A stretch of 64,000 nt of DNA from Dryomyza anilis (Eukaryota; Arthropoda; Insecta; Diptera; Dryomyzidae), in NCBI GenBank assembly GCA_951804985.1, contig OX638132.1:105246526-105310525 (forward strand). The letters are read 5' to 3'. Shown here piece after piece: positions 34,801-46,900 of the stretch (positions within the stretch are counted from its first letter, which is position 1; every line of letters begins with the position of its first letter). The translations under genes were made by a program, and so were the position numbers. The notes under the pieces were generated by a model. That model had not been told where the DNA came from, did no database searches, and was given only the letters and a program-made list of their open reading frames with translations.

Positions 34801-36842
34801 CCTTATTTGGTAGAAAAAGTGGTCATGATGAAGTGATCACTGTCCAGATGGGAATAACTGTATACTAACCGAACCTAGTACGTTGGATAGGCAATGGATA
34901 AAGCTTTCCAAAACTATATGCCAAAAATTTTGATATATCGATTTGGTATTTTTGATAATTTTTCAAATTTAATTGTTTTCAATATGAAATGCATATTCTC
35001 AATTAGAGTTAAATACGTTTTTTTGCCTCTGTTAAAGTCAAATACGTTTTTTGCTGTTAAATTTGAACTTTTACATTTTGCGCCTGAAACACATTTTTGA
35101 AGTGGTCACTGTCCAGGTGGGGATGACTGTGTACTAACCAAGCCTTATATGTTGGATAGCTAATGGACATAGCTTTCCAAAAATATATACCAATAGTTTG
35201 AATCGATCTTCCTAACATTTTTAATTATTTTTTGAAAATGGGTAATAATTTGTACAAAAAGTGGTCATGATGAAGTGGCCACTGTCCAGGTGGGGATGGC
35301 TGTGTACTAACCGAACCTAATACGTTGGATAGCTAATGGATTAAGCTTTCCAAAACTATATGCCAGTAGTTTGGGTCGATCTTCTTAACATTTTTAATTA
35401 TTTTTTGAAAATGGGTCATATTTTGTAGAAAAAATGGTCATGATGTAGTGGCCACTGTCCACGTGGGGATGACTGTGTACTAACCGAACCTAATACGTTG
35501 GATAGCTAATGGATTAAGCTTTCCAAAACTATATGCCAGTAGTTTGGGTCGATCTTCCTAACATTTTTAATTATTTTTTGAAAATGGGTCATGACCACTT
35601 TTTCTACCAAATATGACCCATTTTCAAAAAATAATTAAAAATGTTAGGAAGATCGACCTAAACTATTCGTATATATTTTTGGAAAGCTCTATCCATTAGC
35701 TATCCAACGTATTAGGTTCGGTTAGTACACAGTCATCCCCACCTGGACAGTGGCCACTTCATCATGACCACTTTTCCTACAAAATATGACCCATTTTCAA
35801 AAAATTATTAAAAATGTTAGGAAGATCGACCCAAACTATTCGTATATATTTTTGGAAAGCTCTATCCATTAGCTATCCAACGTATTAGGTTCGGTTAGTA
35901 CACAGTCATCCCCACCTGGACAGTGGCCACTTCATCATGACCACTTTTTGTACAAATTATTACCCATTTTCAAAAAATAATTAAAAATGTTAGGAAGATC
36001 GATTCAAACTATTGGTATATATTTTTGGAAAGCTCTGTCCATTAGCTATCCAACATATAAGGCTTGGTTAGTACACAGTCATCCCCACCTGGACAGTGAC
36101 CACTTCAAAAATGTGTTTCAGGCGCAAAATGTAAAATTTGAAATTTAACAGCAAAAAACGTATTTGACTTTAACAGAGGCAAAAAAACGTATTTAACTCT
36201 AATTGAGAATATGCATTTCATATTGAAAACAATTAAATTTGAAAAATTATCAAAAATACCAAATCGATATATCAAAATTTTTGGCATATAGTTTTGGAAA
36301 GCCTTATCCATTGCCTATCAAACGTATTAGGTTCGGTTAGTACACAGTCATCCCCACCTGGACAGTGGCCACTTCATCATGACCACTTTTTCTACCAAAT
36401 ATGACCCATTTTCAAAAAATAACTAAAAATGTTAGGAAGATCGACCCAAACCACTGGCATATAGTTTTGGAAAGCTTAATCCATTAGCTATCCAACGTAT
36501 TAGGTTCGGTTAGTACACAGTCATCCCCACCTGGACAGGGACCACTTCATCATGACCACCTTTCCTACAAAATATGACCCATTTTCAAAAAAGAATTAAA
36601 AATGTTAGGAAGATCGATCCAAACTATTGGCATATATTTTTGGAAAGCTCTATCCATTAGCTATCCAACGTATTAGGTTCGGTTAGTACACAATCATCCC
36701 CGACTTGACCGTGCCCATTTAGATGCACCGATTGATGAATTATTCCCATTGACCCGCCTCTGTTAACGGTCTGTAAATACTCTGTTAAAAATTTTGGTTT
36801 GAGTCTCTGCTAAATTAAATACGTATTTATCTTCACGGACTT
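31848..36842. mobile_element. foldback element B, 4,995 bp, 173-bp satellite arms
   Basis: The left end AAGTCCGTGAAG is the mirror of the right end CTTCACGGACTT. The terminal unique parts (about 31848-31990 and 36700-36842) are reverse complements. The interior is 173-bp monomers on the + orientation to about 35590, where the array flips to the opposite orientation, giving a long left arm and a short right arm. A monomer variant with a longer insert occurs at about 32686, 33317, 34262, 34894 and, reversed, 36105. No transposase frame is present; the 68-codon frames inside are repeat shadows. The 8-bp target duplication and satellite-filled arms fit Foldback-type DNA transposons. Confidence 0.88.
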
Positions 36843-36850
36843 TTCCTAAG
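36843..36850. repeat. target site duplication TTCCTAAG (right) of foldback B
   Basis: Second copy of the octamer at 31840-31847, immediately after CTTCACGGACTT. Confidence 0.8.
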
Positions 36851-37950
36851 TTATAATTCGTATAAAAAAACCTATATTCATGAAAACGTACGGAAATAAT
36901 TAAAATCCTAAAAAAGTCTCAAAAACATGAACAAATTTTTGTTTCGAAATGTTATTTTTTAAGGAATTTTTATTTATATTATTTACATTATATTATTGCT
37001 ATAGCTCTAATCAAGAAATTATTATTATTTTATAGATTTTAAAAATTATCATCAAATGATTTGTGTAGGTCTTGTATAATTTTGTTGGTCTCGAGAATAA
37101 TTAAGTTTTTTTTTGTTTCTTTTTAAATATTAGCATAGAAACTAACAGTTGTGAAATACGTGACTGAAATGCATAACGTGAGCACAGGTGTTAAATTGAA
37201 ACACGAAACCCTTTAATTATCCCGGTTTTTAACACTGCTGGTCCCCTTCATCTTTTTCCCACCAAGTGTTGCGCTCACAAAGGAAAACGCTTTCGCTGTC
37301 ATTATTTTATGCTATTTTATTTTAATTTAAAGGAAGCTCTTAAATTGCCATCAACACACATTTTGTGCTGTTTTCGCACAGTCATAGTTTTGTGGCAATA
37401 ATAAATTGGCAGCAGCTGTTAACTTGGCTATTTCAACGTTGCGTCCTCTACTATTTGAAAAATGAAAATGAAAATTGCGTCTTTGTTTTTGCATACAATT
37501 AGGCCATTTTTTTTATATTGTAATATATTTAAATAAAACATGTCAAAAATAACATATATCAGTATATAATAAATTTATTTTCTTTGAAAATTGCATACAT
37601 AGAAAACGAAAATAAAACCTCAACTGCATTCAAAATAGTCATCGTCGTCATAGTCATAGTCAGCATGTGAAATCGTTGCCAAAAACCAAACCCCCCACAA
37701 GTCATTTATTGTCAGAGACCAGACCAGCAGTTAGTTCTTTAGTTTTGTCAATTTATTTTGTGGTTAACATTTCGCTGACTACGTTTTTTTGTAGGTCCAC
37801 GTTGTGGTGGTTGAGGTTTTCATTCTTCTTTTACGACGTTACAATTTGTGGAATTTTGGTTTTTTGTTTAATGTATATTTCTAGAAGTCATTAAAATAAG
37901 CTAGGCGACTTTTTATATTTCTCATTATATTTTATACAATGTATAAAATC
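36851..37950. other. noncoding stretch
   Basis: AT-rich sequence. Only motif-less short frames are present (for example 37667-37894). No repeat with another copy in the window was recognised. Confidence 0.4.
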
Positions 37951-38194
37951 ATATCGTCGTTGTAGAACGAAAAGTCACCGAATACATTTTTATGAAAAAC
38001 TTAAATTTCGAGTTTGTTTATTAATATTATAAAAAGTAATTGATGCATTTTTAAAGTTGAAATAGCAATTGATCGATTTACATTTTCTTACCACGTGGTA
38101 AAAAAAATGAGATCATAGATTCAAAATTGACAGATATATAATGATTTTTGTAAATGAATATTCGGCATTGCGTTTGCGTTCTACAACGACTATA
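37951..38194. mobile_element. MITE, ATCGTCGTTGTAGAACGA family, copy 1
   Basis: The left arm ATATCGTCGTTGTAGAACGA and right arm GCGTTCTACAACGACTATAT are inverted. Interior blocks (GTCACCGAATACATTTTTATG, ACCACGTGGTAAAAAAA) reappear in inverted order at 58522-58777, so the two copies are related. No coding capacity. Confidence 0.8.
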
Positions 38195-38814
38195 TATTAT
38201 TTTAATACACACATTTTGAAATTCACATTGGATTGTCGAAATTACGTTTATTGACGACAGTAGAATTGAATTCAAATGATCTGAAAAAAAAAGAATTGTG
38301 GTATTTTTGAAAATTTGATACGTAATTAATTTGTCTTTGGCATTTTCACGAACTCAAAAATGATTAATATAGACACTTATTACTAGTAAAACTACTAATA
38401 TTCTAAGAATTTGAGTAGTTACTATTATTCTTATGCTTGCAATCAGTTAGAATTTCTAAATTATTGGTTTCACTTTTAATTTTATTTCATCAGTATTATA
38501 TGTAAGTTTATTGCCATGCCGTAATCTACTCCCACGCCCAGATTTAAACGCAAACAGAAATGATTCATGCTATTATGTATGACTTTGTTTTAATATTTAT
38601 TTATTATAGAAGTAAAATAAATTTTATTCTGAATTTATGAATTATTATTAAAAAAAAAAGTTGATTTTTGATTCTAACATTGGTCCTATAGATTTTAAAG
38701 ACCTATATCAATTTATAGTCACCGCCTGCGTAAAAGTTATTCTAGCTCTAGTAAACTCAAAAACGATTTAAAGAGATTGATCCCATCAAAGGTGATCATG
38801 TCGATCTACAGAAG
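38195..38814. other. noncoding spacer
   Basis: AT-rich sequence. A CGCCCAGATTTAAACGC segment near 38537-38553 recalls the tRNA-like block at 10332-10344 but is too short to classify. Confidence 0.35.
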
Positions 38815-39578
38815 CCCGAGTAGAAATTGGTTAAGGTTAGCCTTATTAGGCATCCGTTCCTAATCAGAATACGATAAGGCATCCTACAAAAGGACACCTG
38901 AAATGATAATGATCCCATCAAAGTGATCATGTCGATCTACAGAAGCCCGAGTGGAAATTGGTTAAGGTTAGCCTTATTAGGCTAACCTTAACCTAACCTT
39001 AACCGTTCCTGATCAGAATACGATCCTACAAAAGGACACCTGAAATGATAATGATCAGGGTCGACTAGGGTAATCCAATATGAAATCCACCTATGGAAAC
39101 CTGATCCAACTTTCATACAGATCTAAAGTCTACTTAATGAATCCTGATGTGACACTTGGGAAAAAAAACCTGATTGGACATCGTATTAATATAATATGAT
39201 CGAAATATTATTAAAAACCTTTTATAATAAAATTGGGTAGAACCATTATTCTAATAAATAAATGTTAATCTCAAATGAAAAAAAAAGTACAAATTCTAAA
39301 CATTTTTAAAAATTTGAAATATCTCATTTAGACTCAATACGCCTTTTTTGAGTCTAAATGAGATCACTTTGTTTACAAAACTATTTTTTGATTAAAAGTT
39401 CTCAAATTTTGTAAGGATTGGATAACGGTAAGATCAGGAAGCCTAATCAGGCACCTGGTCTGGATAACAACTTTGTATATCGTCATGTTTTGAAACAGGT
39501 ACAAATGAAAACACCTGATTTGAAATCAGGGTACCTGATCAGACAAAAATTGCATCCTGAACTAAATTTCCACTCGGG
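38815..39578. mobile_element. MITE, CCCGAGTGGAAATT family, copy 3, with internal duplication
   Basis: It begins CCCGAGTAGAAATTGGTTAAGG and ends AATTTCCACTCGGG, in reverse orientation to copies 1 and 2. About 130 bp including the terminus (and upstream GATCCCATCAAAGGTGATCA) is repeated, so a second internal terminus CCCGAGTGGAAATT sits at 38946. A perfect hairpin, ATCTCATTTAGACTCAA / TTGAGTCTAAATGAGAT, lies at about 39320-39365. Confidence 0.8.
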
Positions 39579-40597
39579 AGGGTAGGTAAATCTTTTTATA
39601 TCGTATTTGAGTTTAAGTTTTTTAACATTCATTTTTTTTTGTGAATCTTTTATATTATTCCATCTATTTTCTTGTTTTCGTCATCGTATTGACATTGAAT
39701 TCTTTGAATTCTTTATGAATTTTATAATTTGTTAAATAACCCAAAAATAAATTATATATTATGTACCTACAATTTGCATTTATATTTTTGTTTCATGTGA
39801 TACTATTAGTCACTCTGTGCTAGCGGATTCATTTTTGGGGCACTCAACATATTTTTCATTACCTCATCAGTACCAAATTTGAGCGATCAATCGACCTTGT
39901 TGTAGTCCATTCAACTGTTGGCTATATCTGTGAAAAAGATCAGGACCCACCAAATAAAAAATAATATCCAAATATTTTATGAAACACTTACATTAAATCT
40001 AATGGCTATATATTATTTAATGTTGTGTTTTGTCTTTTCTGCTAAAACGAATGACTTAATGTTTCTGAATGAACTGACCTTTCTAGAACCTTCTTCTAGA
40101 ACCAATAATATATGTCCTAATTCGTGAAAAACTCTACACATTATTCCAATTAAAGTAATACTTATTTTTCAACTAACCGGAATTCGATAAAATTATAAAT
40201 TGTTTCTATTTTCAGAAAATATATTTTTCAATTGTTCAATAAATCTGCAGTGATTCAAAAAATAGATAATTTTTCCAATGCTGTCAATGAAAATATTGCA
40301 AAAATAAACAATACATAAATAAACCTGTTAACAAATTATCGGCTGGGGTTTCATGAGGACAACGCATAGCAAAAAAATGGAAGCACAACGCAAAACTGTT
40401 GCTCAAATAAACATCACCACACTAAATCAACAAAGTAAACAGCAATTACGTTATGTGATAATTTTTTTATTCGTTTCTTTTTTGATCGATATGCAAAGTT
40501 TTGCTTGGAAATACACTGTAAAAACACTCTTTAAACTTTGGTACATGGTCATTGTAATTTTTAATATTTGAGATACGAGAAATTCTTCAAATTCATT
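39579..40597. other. noncoding stretch
   Basis: AT-rich sequence between a MITE and the retrotransposon fragment. Two frames of about 70 codons have no motif. Confidence 0.4.
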
Positions 40598-40994
40598 AGA
40601 AGGTGATGGAGAGCGTAATAAATTTCCACCTTGTGAACTATCTGGAGCAAAACGAATTGCTCAGTGACCGTAAATATGGTTTCCGTAGGACCAGATCCAC
40701 AGGCGACCTAATGGCGGCCCTCTCAGAAAAGTGTATTTGTATTCACCTTTTTGGAGAGAGCAAGGTTGTTGCTCTAGATATTTCGAAGGCGTTTGATCGA
40801 GTGTGGCATGAGGCCCTCATATCAAAACTAATTGTATTTGGTGTTGGTAATTCTTTCACTCGATGGATATCGAGTTTTCTCCAGTTGCGATGGATGGTGT
40901 TTTTTCAGAACAACATTCCATCAATTCTGGAGTTCCACAGGGTTCCGTCCTATCCCCGTTCCTATTTCTGGTATTCATCAATGAACTTCTGTCA
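40598..40994 (+). pseudogene. jockey-like reverse transcriptase, left fragment
   Basis: Translation gives a KVMESVINFHLVNYLEQN start, a YGFRRTRSTGDLMAAL block and the catalytic-region motif VVALDISKAFDRVWHEALI, all typical of non-LTR reverse transcriptases of the jockey group. A +/-1 frameshift lies between about 40880 and 40920. After it, the other frame reads the conserved SGVPQGSVLSP motif and FLVFINELLS up to 40994. The 5' part of the retrotransposon is missing and the reading frame is cut by a foldback element at 40995. Confidence 0.9.
40986..40994. repeat. target site duplication CTTCTGTCA (left)
   Basis: Nine bases immediately before AAGTATGTGAAG that recur exactly at 49598-49606. Confidence 0.92.
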
Positions 40995-43900
40995 AAGTAT
41001 GTGAAGTTAAATACGTATTTTTTTTAGCAAAGACACAAACCATTTTTTTTACAGAGCATTAACAGAGCTTTAACAGCCGCTATGTTAGCTGATGAAATCT
41101 TCCGATTGGTACACATAAATGACTCCGAATCCGTCCAGGATCTTCATGCTGGAATGCAATTTAATACATTGGATAGCTAATGAATAGGGCTTTCCAAATA
41201 TGTAACCTATGTATATGGATCGACCCATTAGACATTTAATATACATTTTTAAACTTGGTCATATATTGAGAAAAAGTGGTGATGATGAAGTGGTCACTAC
41301 TCCGTCCATGGCCCCCGTGCTGGAACTCCTTATAGTAGGTTGGATAAGTAATGATTAGAGCTTTCCAAATCTGTGACCTACATAGTTGGATCGATACGCT
41401 GGATATTTTTTATGAATTTTTGAAACTTGAGCATTTACAAGGAACAAAAATATTAATATAAAGAAAAAGTCATGATGATGAAGTGGCCACTACTCCGTCC
41501 ATGGTCCCCGTGCTGGAACTTCTTATAGTAGGTTGTGTAGGTAATAATTATAGCTTTCCAAATATGTAATCTACATATTTGGATCGATACGCTGGATATT
41601 TTTTATGAATTTTTGAAACATGGCCATTTACAAGGAACAAAAATATTTATATGAAGAAAAAGTCATGATGATGAAGTGGCGACTACTCCGTCCATGGTCC
41701 CCGTGCTGGAACTTCTTATAGTAGGTTGGATAGGTAATAATTATAGCTTTCCAAATATGTAATCTACATATTTGGATCGATACGCTGGATATATTTTATG
41801 AATTTTTGAAACTTGAGCATTTACAAGGAACAAAAATATTAATATAAAGAAAAAGTCATGATGATGAAGTGGCCACTACTCCGTCCATGGTTCCCGTGCT
41901 GGAACTTCTTATAGTAGGTTGTATGGGTAATGCTTAGAGCTTTCCAAATCTGCAATCGACATAGTTGGATCGATACGCTGGATATTTTTTATGAATTTTT
42001 GAAACATGGCCATTTACAAGGAACAAAAATATTTATATGAAGAAAAAGTCATGATGATGAAGTGGCCACTACTCCGTCCATGGTCCCCGTGCTGGAACTT
42101 CTTATAGTAGGTTGTATAGGTAATGCTTAGAGCTTTCCAAATCTGTGATCGACATAGTTAGATCGATACGCTGGATATATTTTATGAATTTTTGAAACTT
42201 GACCATTTACAAAGAACAAAAATATTCATATGAAGAAAAAGTGATGATGATGAAGTGGCCACTACTCCGTCCATGGTCCCCGTGCTGGAACTTCTTATAG
42301 TAGGTTGTATAGGTAATGCTTAGAGCTTTCCAAATCTGTGATCGACATAGTTGGATCGATACGCTGGATATATTTTATGAATTTTTGAAACTTGACCATT
42401 TACAAAGAACAAAAATATTCATATGAAGAAAAAGTGATGATGAAGTGGCCACTACTCCGTCCATGGTCCCCGTGCTGGAACTTCTTATAGTAGGTTGGAT
42501 AGGTAATGATTAGAGCTTTCCAAATCTGTGACCTACATAGTTGGATCGATACGCTGGATATTTTTTATGAATTTTTGAAGCATGGTCATTTACAAGGAAC
42601 AAAAATATTTATATGAAGAAAAAGTCATGATGAAGTGGCCACTACTCCGTCCATGGTCCCCGTGCTGAAACTTCTTATAGTAGGTTGGATAGGTAATGAT
42701 TAGGGCTTTTCAAATATGTGATCGACATTGTTGGATCGATACGCTGCATATTTTTTATGAATTTTTGAAACTTGACCATTTACAAGGAACAAAAATATTC
42801 ATATGAAGAAAAAGTAATGATGATGAAGTGGCCACTACTCCGTCCATGGTCCCCGTGCTGGAACTTCTTATAGTAGGTTGGATAGGTAATGATTAGGGCT
42901 TTTCAAATATGTGATCGACATAGTTGGATCGATACGCTGGATATTTTTTATGAATTTTTAAAACTTGACCATTTACAAGGAACAAAAATATTAATATAAA
43001 GAAAAAGTCATGATGATGAAGTGGCCACTACTCCGTCCATGGTCCCCGTGCTAGAACTTCTTATAGTAGGTTGTATGGGTAATGCTTGGAGCTTTCCAAA
43101 TCTGTGATCGACATAGTTGGATCGATACGCTGGATATTTTTTATGAATTTTTGAAACATGGCCATTTACAAGGAACAAAAATATTCATATGAAGAAAAAG
43201 TCATGATGATGAAGTGGCCACTACTCCGTCCATGGTCCCCGTGCTGGAACTTCTTATAGTAGGTTGGATAGGTAATGATTAGGGCTTTTCAAATATGTGA
43301 TCGACATTGTTGGATCGATACGCTGGATATATTTTATGAATTTTTGAAACTTGACCATTTACAAAGAACAAAAATATTCATATGAAGAAAAAGTGATGAT
43401 GAAGTGGCCACTACTCCGTCCATGGTCCCCGTGCTGGAACTTCTTATAGTAGGTTGTAGAGGTAATGCTTAGAGCTTTCCAAATCTGTGATCGACATAGT
43501 TGGATCGATACGCTGGATATATTTTATGAATTTTTGAAACTTGACCATTTACAAGGAACAAAAATATTAATATAAAGAAAAAGTCATGATGATGAAGTGG
43601 CCACTACTCCGTCCATGGTTCCCGTGCTGGAACTTCTTATAGTAGGTTGGATAGGTAATGATTAGGGCTTTTCAAATATGTGATCGACATAGTTGGATCG
43701 ATACGCTGGATATTTTTTATGAATTTTTGAAACTTGACCATTTACAAGGAACAAAAATATTAATATAAAGAAAAAGTCATGATGATGAAGTGGCCACTAC
43801 TCCGTCCATGGTCCCCGTGCTGGAACTTCTTATAGTAGGTTGTATAGGTAATGCTTAGAGCTTTCCAAATCTGTGATCGACATAGTTAGATCGATACGCT

Positions 43901-46900
43901 GGATATATTTTATGAATTTTTGAAACTTGACCATTTACAAAGAACAAAAATATTCATATGAAGAAAAAGTGATGATGATGAAGTGGCCACTACTCCGTCC
44001 ATGGTCCCCGTGCTGGAACTTCTTATAGTAGGTTGTATAGGTAATGTTTAGAGCTTTCCAAATCTGTGATCGACATAGTTGGATCGATACGCTGGATATA
44101 TTTTATGAATTTTTGAAACTTGACCATTTACAAAGAACAAAAATATTCATATGAAGAAAAAGTGATGATGAAGTGGCCACGACTCCGTCCATTGTCCCCG
44201 TGCTGGAACTTCTTATAGTAGGTTGGATAGGTAATGATTAGAGCTTTCCAAATCTGTGACCTACATAGTTGGATCGATACGCTGGATATTTTTTATGAAT
44301 TTTTGAAGCATGGTCATTTACAAGGAACAAAAATATTTATATGAAGAAAAAGTCATGATGATGAAGTGGCCACTACTCCGTCCATGGTCCCCGTGCTGAA
44401 ACTTCTTATAGTATGTTGTATGGGTAATGATTAGGGCTTTTCAAATATGTGATCGACATAGTTGGATCGATACGCTGGATATTTTTTATGAATTTTTGAA
44501 ACTTGACCATTTACAAGGAACAAAAATATTAATATGAAGAAAAAGTCATGATGATGAAGTGGCCACTACTCCGTCCATGGTTCCCGTGCTGGAACTTGAT
44601 ATATTTTATGAATTTTTGAAACTTGACCATTTACAAAGAACAAAAATATTCATATGAAGAAAAAGTGATGATGATGAAGTGGCCACTACTCCGTCCATGG
44701 TCCCCGTGCTGGAACTTCTTATAGTACGTTGTATGGGTAATGATTAGGGCTTTTCAAATATGTGATCGACATAGTTGGATCGATACGCTGGATATTTTTT
44801 ATGAATTTTTGAAACTTGACCATTTACAAGGAACAAAAATATTAATATAAAGAAAAAGTCATGATGATGAAGTGGCCACTACTCCGTCCATGGTCCCCGT
44901 GCTGGAACTTCTTATAGTATGTTGTATGGGTAATGATTAGGGCTTTTCAAATATGTGATTGACATAGTTGGATCGATACGCTGGATATATTTTATGAATT
45001 TTTGAAACTTGACCATTTACAAGGAACAAAAATATTCATGTGAAGAAAAAGTCAGGATGATGAAGTGGCCACTACTCCGTCCATGGTCCCCGTGCTGGAA
45101 CTTCTTATAGTAGGTTGTATAGGTAATGCTTAGAGCTTTCCAAATCTGTGATCGACATAGTTGGATCGATACGCTGGATATATTTTATGAAATTTTGAAA
45201 CTTGACCATTTACAAAGAACAAAAATATTCATATGAAGAAAAAGTGATGATGAAGTGGCCACTACTCCGTCCATGGTCCCCGTGCTGGAACTTCTTATAG
45301 TAGGTTGTATAGGTAATGCTTAGAGCTTTCCAAATCTGTGATCGACATAGTTGGATCGATACGCTGGATATATTTTATGAATTTTTGAAACTTGGCCATT
45401 TACAAGCAACAAAAATATTCATATGAAGAAAAAGTCATGATGATGAAGTGGCCACTACTCCGTCCATGGTCCTCGTGCTGGAACTTCTTATAGTAGGTTG
45501 GATAGGTAATGATTAGGGCTTTTCAAATCTGTGATCGACATAGTTGGATCGATACGCTGGATATTTTTTATGAATTTTTGAAACTTGACCATTTACAAGG
45601 AACAAAAATATTAATATGAAGAAAAAGTCATGATGATGAAGTGGCCACTACTCCGTCCATGGTTCCCGTGCTGGAACTTCTTATAGTAGGTTGGATAGGT
45701 AATGATTAGGGCTTTTCAAATATGTGATCGACATAGTTGGATCGATACGCTGGATATTTTTTATGAATTTTTGAAACTTGACCATTTACAAGGAACAAAA
45801 ATATTAATATGAAGAAAAAGTCATGATGATGAAGTGGCCACTACTCCGTCCATGGTCCCCGTGCTGGAACTTCTTATAGTATGTTGTATGGGTAATGATT
45901 AGGGCTTTTCAAATATGTGATTGACATAGTTGGATCGATACGCTGGATATATTTTATGAATTTTTGAAACTTGACCATTTACAAGGAACAAAAATATTCA
46001 TGTGAAGAAAAAGTCAGGATGATGAAGTGGCCACTACTCCGTCCATGGTCCCCGTGCTGGAACTTCTTATAGTAGGTTGTATGGGTAAAGCTTTAAGCTT
46101 TCCAAATCTGTAATCGACATAGTTGGATCCATACGCTGGATATTTTTTATGAATTTTTGAAACATGGTCATTTACAAGGAACAAAAATATTTATATGAAG
46201 AAAAAGTCATGATGATGAAGTGGCCACTACTCCGTCCATGGTCCCCGTGCTGGAACTTCTTATAGTAGGTTGTATGGGTAAAGCTTTAAGCTTTCCAAAT
46301 CTGTAATCGACATAGTTGGATCCATACGCTGGATATATTTTATGAAATTTTGAAACTTGACCATTTACAAAGAACAAAAATATTCATATGAAGAAAAAGT
46401 GATGATGAAGTGGCCACTACTCCGTCCATGGTCCCCGTGCTGGAACTTCTTATAGTAGGTTGTATAGGTAATGCTTAGAGCTTTCCAAATCTGTGATCGA
46501 CATAGTTGGATCGATACGCTGGATATATTTTATGAATTTTTGAAACTTGGCCATTTACAAGCAACAAAAATATTCATATGAAGAAAAAGTCATGATGATG
46601 AAGTGGCCACTACTCCGTCCATGGTCCTCGTGCTGGAACTTCTTATAGTAGGTTGGATAGGTAATGATTAGGGCTTTTCAAATCTGTGATCGACATAGTT
46701 GGATCGATACGCTGGATATTTTTTATGAATTTTTGAAACTTGACCATTTACAAGGAACAAAAATATTAATATGAAGAAAAAGTCATGATGATGAAGTGGC
46801 CACTACTCCGTCCATGGTTCCCGTGCTGGAACTTCTTATAGTAGGTTGGATAGGTAATGATTAGGGCTTTTCAAATATGTGATCGACATAGTTGGATCGA

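Noticed and set aside
30585..36311. Six nearly identical 68-codon open frames (MDKAFQNYMPK...) within the foldback region
   Set aside because: They are translations of one long monomer variant of the 173-bp satellite, present in both orientations, with no gene context. Conservation follows from DNA repeat amplification.
38537..38553. CGCCCAGATTTAAACGC, similar to part of the tRNA-like block at 10332
   Set aside because: Too short and without an A box to support a SINE call.
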